Shown here piece after piece: positions 1 through 4,682 of a stretch of 6,359 nucleotides of DNA. The position numbers and the translations under genes are program-made. Origin of the DNA: Synergistaceae bacterium (GTDB lineage: Bacteria; Synergistota; Synergistia; Synergistales; Synergistaceae). The notes below the pieces were generated by a model. That model was not told the DNA's origin and searched no databases. It saw nothing but the letters and a program-made list of their open reading frames with translations. The stretch is taken from the NCBI GenBank assembly GCA_031274115.1, contig JAISQP010000115.1:1-6359 (forward strand), given 5' to 3'. Positions within the stretch are counted from its first letter, which is position 1; each line of letters begins with the position of its first letter.

Positions 1-528
1 CACAGCTTCTATGGTACGGAGGTTATTTATCGTTATAATAACCTTGTCCTGTCGGAGTTGGACGACGACGAGCTTATATCGAGCGATAATCCAATAGACC
101 TCGTGCTTTACGCTGCTAAGTGCGCGTCGCGGAGCAAAAAAGAACTCCAGAAATATAATTACCTTCGCAAGTCGCTGGAACTTCTCGGCGAGCGTGGCTG
201 GAGCCGGGACGATAAACGGGATTTGCTGCTTTTCATAGAGCGGATTTTGCACCTGAAAGACAAAAATTTGGAAAAACAATACGTGGAGTACAGAGAACAA
301 CTGAGCAGGGAGGGGAAAATTGTGTATATACGCATGGGCGAGAGAGAAGAGGCTGCGGAAATAGAGAGGCGCGGTATGGAAAAGGGCATGGAAAAGGGCA
401 TGGAAAAGGGCATTGAAAAAGGCAAGCTCGAAGTAGCCCGCAACCTGCTGGCTCGCGGCATATCGCCGGACATCATAGCGGAGAGCGCCGATTTGCCTCT
501 GGAGAAAGTTCGAACCCTCATGAACTGA
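1..528 (+). CDS. Rpn / PD-(D/E)XK nuclease family transposase-like protein, C-terminal part
   Basis: The frame is open from base 1 and no start is visible, so this is the last 175 residues of a gene that begins before the window. A TTG at 58 is a possible but unconvincing start, because the residues before it (FYGTEVIYRYNNLVLSEL) already fit the family. The order seen is typical of the Rpn / 'cytosolic protein' group: an FYGTEV strand, the SDNPIDLVLYAAK helix, a basic KSLELLGERGWSRDD segment, the LLLFIERIL helix, a long charged helix with a Met-Glu-Lys-Gly repeat (about residues 126-141), and a closing helical domain (ARNLLARGISPDIIAESADLPLEKVRTLM) resembling a small helix-turn-helix. Known Rpn proteins are DNA endonucleases that promote RecA-independent recombination. 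The catalytic N-terminal domain lies outside the window, so activity cannot be judged. The gene converges with the sigma-factor gene, with a 50-bp gap and no clear U-tract terminator between them. Confidence 0.8.
   Translation, partial: HSFYGTEVIYRYNNLVLSELDDDELISSDNPIDLVLYAAKCASRSKKELQKYNYLRKSLELLGERGWSRDDKRDLLLFIERILHLKDKNLEKQYVEYREQLSREGKIVYIRMGEREEAAEIERRGMEKGMEKGMEKGIEKGKLEVARNLLARGISPDIIAESADLPLEKVRTLMN
376..423 (+). repeat. Four in-frame 12-bp repeats encoding M/I-E-K-G
   Basis: Three identical copies of ATGGAAAAGGGC (376-387, 388-399, 400-411) are followed by a diverged copy, ATTGAAAAAGGC (412-423). They encode (MEKG)3-IEKG inside a predicted charged helix. Because the unit is a multiple of three bases, copy-number change by slippage would lengthen or shorten the linker without a frameshift. 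Such tracts are common in Rpn-like proteins. Confidence 0.95.
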
Positions 529-578
529 CGCCTTATCCGTACCGCGCCTCTCATCTCCCGCGCCGCGCGTTTGCGCGT

Positions 579-1139
579 CTACAGGATTTCTCGCAGCTTG
601 GACCTGATTCCGGCGAGTCTGCGGGCTATCGCTTGTTGGCTGACACCCATCGACTCGGCTATCTCGCTCTGAGTGAGGCCCCTGGCCGAGGCTTTCGCTA
701 TGGCAAGGTCGGTCTCGCATAAGAGCCGCTCCATCGCGTCGAAGATCTCCAGCTCCTCGAAGTCCCGCACCGTTCGCTCGTCCATTATCGAAAGCTCCGG
801 CGACTCCGGCGCGTCCTCCTCGGAAGCGAGCGGCCGTTCCGCCTCGGGGCGCCTCATGCGGGAGGCGGCGGCCCTCACTCTCCACGGAATACCGCTGGAG
901 AGGCGGTACGCCAGACGCCTCTTTGCCGAGCGGCGCGCTATCTCGATGAGGGCGAGATAACCCTCCTGCGCCAGGTCTTCGCGCTCGGCCCCGCGCCCCT
1001 CGAACCTTCTGGCCGTCATAGAGACTAGCGGGGCAAACTGACGGATCAAACCCGCTATCTCCCTGTTGCTCCTATCGCGATTCAGATTCAGCTCCTCCCC
1101 GCCGCCCTTCGTCAAGCCGTCCCCGCGTCGGTCCGCCAC
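579..1139 (-). CDS. Sigma-70-like RNA polymerase sigma factor (short, regions 2 and 4)
   Basis: This encodes 186 residues from the GTG at 1139. Region 2 is visible at about residues 28-95, with the core-binding signature REDLAQEGYLALIEIARR (53-70) and an aromatic/basic stretch IPWRVRAAASRMRR (84-97) where -10 recognition would fall. An acidic linker (about 105-131) replaces a proper region 3. Region 4 follows at about 134-186, with the helix-turn-helix LTQSEIAESMGVSQQAIARRL (155-175) for -35 recognition. Region 1.1 is absent, so it resembles ECF or UviA/SigO-type alternative sigma factors more than a housekeeping sigma. The GTG at 1139 is chosen because a strong ribosome binding site lies 8 bases before it; a GTG at 1148 and an ATG at 1208 are in frame but badly placed. 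It is the last gene of the cassette, 16 bp after the peptidase stop. Its promoter targets are unknown; control of its own operon is inference. Confidence 0.85.
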   Translation of the reverse strand: MADRRGDGLTKGGGEELNLNRDRSNREIAGLIRQFAPLVSMTARRFEGRGAEREDLAQEGYLALIEIARRSAKRRLAYRLSSGIPWRVRAAASRMRRPEAERPLASEEDAPESPELSIMDERTVRDFEELEIFDAMERLLCETDLAIAKASARGLTQSEIAESMGVSQQAIARRLAGIRSKLREIL

Positions 1140-1146
1140 TGATATC

Positions 1147-1156
1147 ACTCCTCTCC
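1147..1156 (-). promoter_or_regulatory. Ribosome binding site deciding the sigma-factor start
   Basis: On the - strand AGGAGAGGAG ends 8 bases before the GTG at 1139 and overlaps the first base of the upstream peptidase stop codon. This supports the 1139 start over the in-frame codons upstream and suggests translational coupling. Confidence 0.7.
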
Positions 1157-1533
1157 TATTTACAGGCAAGGTGAATGTAATTTTTAATATTTCCCGGCAA
1201 TATCTCATAAAAACCGATAACCAGAGCCAGCGTCTTCAACTTCGCCTGTTCGCTCACAGACGCTCTTATGTCGACGGCGCGCCCGGCCATGTGCAGACTG
1301 CGGGGAGCGCCCCCTACCGCGGCGTTGTGCGAGGCGCAGCGATATCCGCTCGTTATCGCGAGCGGTCTGCCCCAAGCGCCGCGAAGCTCCTCCAGCATTT
1401 CAGGCAGAACGCTTGCGACGGTCACGCGCCCGCAGCACCGGCATTCGAACTCGTAAAGCCGAAAGTGCGGCGCGAGGGCGAAGTCGTTCAGCGCCCTCAC
1501 GCCCGCCGGGCTACTCCGCGTCCTCGCGAGCAT
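1156..1533 (-). CDS. M15-type peptidoglycan peptidase (Peptidase_M15_3-like, endolysin type)
   Basis: This encodes 125 residues. It is read as a zinc peptidase cutting D-Ala-containing or L-Ala-D-Glu peptide bonds in peptidoglycan. Seen in order: FRLYEFECRCCG (24-35), an LPEMLEELRGAWGRPL helix (43-58), the ITSGYRCASHNAAVGGA signature (60-76), SLHMAGRAVDI (79-89) with presumed zinc ligands His81 and Asp88, and a C-terminal YIHLA with presumed ligand His121. The order matches phage and bacterial M15_3 domains, but the usual HVD/HLD triplet is HLA here and the protein ends four residues after His121. No signal peptide is visible, so the enzyme would need a holin or lysis to reach the wall. The ATG at 1533 is preceded by GGAGG with an 11-base gap and overlaps the yvrJ-like gene by 23 bases; TTG at 1551 and GTG at 1500 are alternatives. 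Confidence 0.82.
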   Translation of the reverse strand: MLARTRSSPAGVRALNDFALAPHFRLYEFECRCCGRVTVASVLPEMLEELRGAWGRPLAITSGYRCASHNAAVGGAPRSLHMAGRAVDIRASVSEQAKLKTLALVIGFYEILPGNIKNYIHLACK

Positions 1534-1690
1534 TGCCGCCCCCGCCTCCAACCAGCAGCTCTATCGAAGCGTTCAGCCTGACTATCGCGTTCGTCAGGCC
1601 GTCCAGGCGCGACTCCATCCTCACCAGCAGATAAGCGGCTACGGCCACGGAAAACGAACCCTGCAAAACATCGGCAATGAAACTTTCCAT
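1511..1690 (-). CDS. YvrJ family small membrane protein
   Basis: This encodes 59 residues from an ATG preceded by a very strong ribosome binding site. MESFIADVLQ is followed by a hydrophobic segment GSFSVAVAAYLLV (11-23), then Arg-Met-Glu and an amphipathic, coiled-coil-like helix RLDGLTNAIVRLNASIELLV (28-47), ending in a Gly5 run and an acidic tail. A short hydrophobic helix, a YLLVR-type boundary and a coiled coil are the YvrJ family pattern. In Bacillus subtilis yvrJ lies near the sigma factor gene sigO (yvrI) and is reported as one of its targets. Function is unknown. The layout also resembles small holin-like proteins of the BhlA/UviB type, and the signal-less peptidase that follows directly makes a holin-like role attractive, but this is inference. 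A longer frame over the same bases (1497-1754) is Cys/Arg-rich and lacks family resemblance, so it is rejected. Confidence 0.8.
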   Translation of the reverse strand: MESFIADVLQGSFSVAVAAYLLVRMESRLDGLTNAIVRLNASIELLVGGGGGNAREDAE

Positions 1691-1698
1691 CTTTAACG

Positions 1699-1706
1699 CC
1701 TCCTCC
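1699..1706 (-). promoter_or_regulatory. Strong ribosome binding site of the YvrJ-family gene
   Basis: GGAGGAGG on the - strand ends 8 bases before the ATG at 1690. This near-ideal site is the main nucleotide-level reason to accept the 59-residue gene. Confidence 0.75.
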
Positions 1707-1728
1707 CCGGCACAGCGCGAAACAACCG

Positions 1729-1750
1729 AAGGGCCGCTTTCGCGGCCCTT
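1729..1750 (-). promoter_or_regulatory. Intercistronic RNA hairpin with GAAA tetraloop
   Basis: The arms AAGGGCCGC and GCGGCCCTT form a perfect 9-bp stem. Read on the - strand the loop is GAAA, a stable GNRA tetraloop closed by C-G; on the + strand it would be TTTC. It lies in the 75-bp gap between the DUF2922 stop and the YvrJ-family start. The bases after it (CGGTTGTTTCGC) are not a good U-tract, so it is a partial terminator, a processing or stability element, or a barrier that makes the two upstream genes more abundant. Confidence 0.6.
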
Positions 1751-1765
1751 GCATCCGGGCTCTTG

Positions 1766-1978
1766 CTAGAAGAGCTTCGTCACATTGCGCTCGGTCACCG
1801 TCGCACCGGCTTTAACGGCGAGACCAAACTTGAAGATCTGCCTGTCGATCATCGTATCCATGGCTTCCATGACGTCCTCAGCCAGGAGGTTATCCTTGCA
1901 GGGCGTAAGGGATATGCTCTTGGCCTTTCCGTCGTCCGTGCCGAACTTCATGCTGAGAGTCCTCGTGATCGTGTCCAT
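1766..1978 (-). CDS. DUF2922 family protein
   Basis: This encodes 70 residues of unknown function. The layout matches DUF2922: a first strand pair TRTLSMKF...GKAKSISLTP (5-25), a helix LLAEDVMEAMDTMIDRQIF (31-49) with the family's AEDVxxAMDxMI core, and a C-terminal strand with the ending VTERNVTKLF. There is no signal peptide, membrane segment or catalytic motif. The start is well supported by GGAGG at 1987-1991, 8 bases upstream. It sits 34 bp after the DUF1659 gene. DUF1659 and DUF2922 are small proteins often encoded as neighbours in Firmicutes, which strengthens both calls. A structural role or a partner of the YvrJ protein is possible but not shown. Confidence 0.85.
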   Translation of the reverse strand: MDTITRTLSMKFGTDDGKAKSISLTPCKDNLLAEDVMEAMDTMIDRQIFKFGLAVKAGATVTERNVTKLF

Positions 1979-2012
1979 GTTTTCAGCCTCCAGTCGTTTC
2001 GTCTCGCCGCGC

Positions 2013-2231
2013 CTACAGGCCGAGCAGCTCGTTGCGGGTGATCGTGACGCTCTCGGTCGGATGCCCCAGAAGCTCCCTCAAGCTCGACGCCACCGCGCCG
2101 AGGTCGTCCACGTCAACAGCGTCGTCAATATTCCCGATGTTCACGGAGCGGTACACAACCTTGCCCTCCCGCGTTTCTCCGGTGTCAAGCTTGAACGAGA
2201 TCTTTGTCGAAATCGGTGAAAGATTCGCCAT
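2013..2231 (-). CDS. DUF1659 family protein
   Basis: This encodes 72 residues of unknown function and is the first gene of the cassette. The pattern STKISFKLDTGETREGKVVYRSVNIGNI (8-35) followed by an acidic VDVDDLGAVASSLRELL helix (40-56) and a final SVTITRNELLGL strand (61-72) fits DUF1659: a beta hairpin with 'G.. .GK.VY....' and then an A..L..L helix. It has no signal peptide or membrane segment. The ATG at 2231 is preceded by GAGG with a 5-base gap within a purine-rich leader. Promoter signals upstream are unclear. Confidence 0.82.
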   Translation of the reverse strand: MANLSPISTKISFKLDTGETREGKVVYRSVNIGNIDDAVDVDDLGAVASSLRELLGHPTESVTITRNELLGL

Positions 2232-2304
2232 TTTTACCTCATCTCCCTTCTCAGTCCGCGAAGGCCGACTTATCGTCAGCGCTTCCCCGTGTTCCCTATG
2301 AGCC

Positions 2305-2318
2305 GGCGGGGCCCCGCC
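2305..2318. repeat. 14-bp perfect GC palindrome in the cassette leader
   Basis: GGCGGGG is followed directly by its exact complement CCCCGCC, centred about 80 bp upstream of the DUF1659 start. As DNA it could be a dimeric regulator site; as RNA it could form a 5-bp stem with a 4-base loop. Confidence 0.45.
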
Positions 2319-2338
2319 CTCTACTATGTTAAGTGCAT

Positions 2339-2365
2339 AAAAAGGGCCCGAAATACAACCGGCCC
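2339..2365 (-). terminator. Terminator-like stem-loop with T-run (leftward)
   Basis: Read on the - strand, GGGCC (2365-2361), a 12-base loop, then GGCCC (2348-2344) are followed by five T (2343-2339). A second, overlapping copy of the CGGGCC word lies nearby. The 5-bp GC stem is short. It could end transcripts arriving from the glycogen region or act as a leader attenuator for the cassette. Confidence 0.4.
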
Positions 2366-2523
2366 GAAAAAGAAGATTTATTTTAAAATTTAATGAGTAT
2401 CTCGGAATTAAACTGTTAAAACGAAACAGACGAAAGGGAACAAAGGGGGTGTTAAATGACGGTTAAAAGCCAAGACCGCGCGGCGCGGCTAAACGTCAAG
2501 CTTCATCAACGGCAATACTCACT

Positions 2524-2543
2524 ATTTCATACTAATTTGAAAT
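2524..2543. repeat. Inverted repeat ATTTCA-8-TGAAAT
   Basis: Two perfect 6-base arms are separated by 8 bases (TACTAATT). The AT-rich dyad lies in non-coding DNA, about 300 bp upstream of the cassette. It could be a regulator site; no family is recognised. Confidence 0.35.
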
Positions 2544-2570
2544 CAGTGGCCTCAAGTTAAAAGCTAACGA

Positions 2571-2590
2571 TGTCCGGTGGATGTCGGACA
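2571..2590. repeat. Inverted repeat TGTCCG-8-CGGACA
   Basis: Two perfect 6-base arms are separated by 8 bases (GTGGATGT), with the same 6-8-6 geometry as the dyad 47 bases to the left but a different sequence. Candidate operator; no regulator is assigned. Confidence 0.4.
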
Positions 2591-2697
2591 ATGGTATAAA
2601 CACCCGTTTGAAAGGGAGAACGCGGCGGGGCGGCAGAAACGCCGACCGCTTGATTCGCGTTTGCGGTTATATTACGCGCCCGGGACAGACGCTTAAA

Positions 2698-3621
2698 TTA
2701 CCATGACCTATAGGGAAGGAAGGGCTCGAAGGTGTAGTCTGTCACGGCCCATTTGCCGCCTGAATTTTTGGAGAGCACGGCTGTCGCGTTCACCACTTGT
2801 TTCCTGGACGGAGTGACCAGTGAAAGCCCGACTCTCAACTCGGGGCCGTCTGCGCCCATGCTGAACTCCTCGCCCTCCCAGCCGTTGCGGACGCACGAAA
2901 GGCTGCTCATAGAGGGGATTGGGCGCGCGTTGAGCTGATAAAGCCCGTCCTCGACAAGAGCGTCCATGGCCTCGGAGAGGTCCACCCTCGCGGTCTTGTC
3001 CGGGCTGACCGACACAACCTCGGCAAAACCGCCCTCGGTTAGCTTCCCGCGAAGCCTGACGCCTATTTTTACGGGAAACAATCGGTTCACTCGCAGAGTC
3101 TCGGTCAGCTTCGCGGAGTCCGCGTCGAGAAAATACGCGAATGCCTCCGTGTTGTTGCCGCTTCGGATAATCCTCACCATGAAGTCAGAGATCCCGCGTC
3201 CGCCGTCCGACCCTGGCGCAAGAAGCTCCGGAAAGGCGCCGTCGCCCAGCTTGACTTGTCGAGCGAGCTCTATGGCCCCGTCCGCCCGTTCGCGGACCAG
3301 AAGGAGCCGGACGTTTCCCATCGTATCATACAAGCCCGATGAAGCCGACGTCGCTATCTTGCCGCAGACCAGCATAAGACGAAGCCCGCCCTGGGGAGTC
3401 GCGTCGGACTCCCATATCAGGTAGGGGTTTCCGAGAGTTTTAAACCTCTCCCCCTCGAGCCTGGCGTAACTCGCGCGCAGCAGAACCTCTCCGCCGAAAC
3501 CGCCCTGCAGCGCGGGGGTGTCCGGCGCGAAATCGACGGCGGCGTGAGCGTATCCGCACAGCGCCAGCAGGAACAGCGCGGATAAAATGGAAAATTTTTT
3601 TATTGAGGACAGTCCGATCAT
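2698..3621 (-). CDS. Exported protein of unknown function
   Basis: This encodes 307 residues. The N-terminus is a clear Sec signal peptide: basic KK at 8-9, hydrophobic core SILSALFLLALC (11-22) and a signal peptidase I site AHA|A after residue 27. LALC is a poor lipobox, so a soluble or periplasmic protein is more likely than a lipoprotein. The mature part is beta-rich with no recognised catalytic motif; landmarks are NPYLIWES, GLRLMLVCGKIATS, GISDFMVRIIRSGNN, PVKIGVRLRGKL and a C-terminal WAVTDYTFEPFLPYRSW. The family was not recognised. The frame is open upstream to 3756, but that part overlaps the upstream gene and would bury the signal peptide, so the ATG at 3621 is chosen although its ribosome binding site is weak (AGGCG). 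It begins 11 bp after the upstream membrane-protein stop, suggesting translational coupling. Confidence 0.75.
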   Translation of the reverse strand: MIGLSSIKKFSILSALFLLALCGYAHAAVDFAPDTPALQGGFGGEVLLRASYARLEGERFKTLGNPYLIWESDATPQGGLRLMLVCGKIATSASSGLYDTMGNVRLLLVRERADGAIELARQVKLGDGAFPELLAPGSDGGRGISDFMVRIIRSGNNTEAFAYFLDADSAKLTETLRVNRLFPVKIGVRLRGKLTEGGFAEVVSVSPDKTARVDLSEAMDALVEDGLYQLNARPIPSMSSLSCVRNGWEGEEFSMGADGPELRVGLSLVTPSRKQVVNATAVLSKNSGGKWAVTDYTFEPFLPYRSW

Positions 3622-3632
3622 AGCGCCCGCGC

Positions 3633-4682
3633 CTATGTTCTTCTCTCCGTATACGAGATCTTCCCGGCCGAATCCTCGCCGAAGAGCGCAAGGAGACTGA
3701 ACAGCTCCGCGTTCATACTCGCTCTCGAACGACGCCAGCCGCGGGATATCTCGCAAGGTCTCTTCACGCCTTCAAATCTTATGGACAGGTCGCGCATGTT
3801 CGAGAATAAAAAATTCCCCTGGAAGCTCGTCACCTCTAAGGATAGAACGGACGAAAAAGGGTAAGTCTTTATCCTTCCGGCGATCAGGCCCTTCTCCAAC
3901 TCCACCGTCCGCCTCGTCGGATCGACGGCTATCGAGCGAGGGGCAAAAAAACCGGTGAAGACGACTCCGAAGACGGCCGACGCGGCAGCCGCGATTATAG
4001 CTCTAATCACGTCATGGTCGTAAGCGAAGCGGTGTCGGAAGTACGCTCCCATTATCAGAAGCGGCAGAACTGAGACGAAGAGGAGGATAAAACAATTTTT
4101 CACGCGGCTTTTTATATAACGCCCGCCTATCTTCGTATAGCCGACGGAATCGAGCGGCGCGGCGTCAACGGGAGGCGCTTCGCCCGACTCGCGGAGCATC
4201 GCCTCCAGCCTTGGAAGGGTGGACTCGCGAAAATGGCGAAGTTTTGCGCTTTTTTTCGGGAAAAAAGTCGAGAGCGGGATGGCGCCGAATACGGGATCAC
4301 CCCGCAAAACCGCGCAATAGCCCTCTCTCGTCAGAAACGGCAAAAAAATGTATTTCGAAGTCATCGGCGCTATACCCGCGATCTCGCTGAAACTGAATTT
4401 TCTCGGTCTGCTGAAAATTTTTTTAAAGGTTACGACGCCGGCCGCCGGATCGAAACAGGCGCTCCCGGCGAATATCCGCCTTATCAATACGACCCAAAAA
4501 GCGAGCGAGATGACGAACAAAACGCCCGTAAATGTCGCGAGTTCCGCGACGTCATGAGAGACAAACAGAATACTAAACGAAAGAAAGGTAAAGAACAAGG
4601 CGCACAACCCGTGATACCACTGGTCCCGGAGCAACCCTCTGCGCTTTATGATAAGCGTCTCCAAAGTACCGTCACCGCTCAA
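3633..4682 (-). CDS. Four-helix membrane protein with internal duplication, unknown function
   Basis: This encodes 349 residues. Two halves share a layout: a basic N-terminal stretch, a hairpin of two hydrophobic helices, then a soluble beta-rich segment. Helices are about 24-41, 49-69, 197-215 and 226-247. The segments after them align by eye: FDPAAGVVTFKKIF...KFSFSEIAGI (77-104) with VDPTRRTVELEKGL...TYPFSSVLSLEV (253-284). This 'D-P...R/G-V-..-K-...-F-S-..' pattern after a helix pair resembles bacterial PH-like (bPH/YdbS-type) membrane proteins, a tentative comparison. The proposed start is TTG at 4682, whose TTGA overlaps the glgC stop by four bases, a typical coupled arrangement; there is no strong ribosome binding site. 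It is probably co-transcribed with glgC and the exported protein. Confidence 0.72.
   Translation of the reverse strand: MSGDGTLETLIIKRRGLLRDQWYHGLCALFFTFLSFSILFVSHDVAELATFTGVLFVISLAFWVVLIRRIFAGSACFDPAAGVVTFKKIFSRPRKFSFSEIAGIAPMTSKYIFLPFLTREGYCAVLRGDPVFGAIPLSTFFPKKSAKLRHFRESTLPRLEAMLRESGEAPPVDAAPLDSVGYTKIGGRYIKSRVKNCFILLFVSVLPLLIMGAYFRHRFAYDHDVIRAIIAAAASAVFGVVFTGFFAPRSIAVDPTRRTVELEKGLIAGRIKTYPFSSVLSLEVTSFQGNFLFSNMRDLSIRFEGVKRPCEISRGWRRSRASMNAELFSLLALFGEDSAGKISYTERRT

Larger units (their letters stand above)
2232..2697. other. 466-bp intergenic region with no convincing gene
   Basis: This separates the five-gene cassette from the exported-protein gene. Bases 2370-2440 are AT-rich (runs such as TTTATTTTAAAATTTAAT), unlike the coding neighbours, and could hold the cassette promoter reading leftward. 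No -35/-10 pair with good spacing could be fixed. The region holds a GC palindrome, a terminator-like stem-loop and two 6-8-6 inverted repeats (listed separately), plus a weak + strand 34-codon frame at 2456-2560. Confidence 0.6.

Noticed and set aside
564..577. CGCGC-GTTT-GCGCG stem-loop between the convergent Rpn and sigma genes
   Set aside because: A five-bp stem in GC-rich sequence with no T-run on either strand is not good evidence for a terminator.
1497..1754. 85-codon - strand frame rich in Cys, Arg and Gly
   Set aside because: It overlaps the well-supported YvrJ-family gene and the DUF2922-YvrJ gap, and its composition is that of a shadow frame.
579..2231. Complete prophage
   Set aside because: No capsid, portal, terminase, tail or integrase gene is present in the window; only the small cassette with one phage-like peptidase is seen.
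2415..2562. Three GTTAAAA words at 2415, 2462 and 2556 (spacings 47 and 94)
   Set aside because: The regular spacing is striking, but the word is short, AT-rich and lacks a copy at the expected middle position (2509); probably chance.
3622..3756. N-terminal extension of the exported protein
   Set aside because: It would overlap the upstream membrane-protein gene by more than 100 bp and place the signal peptide internally.
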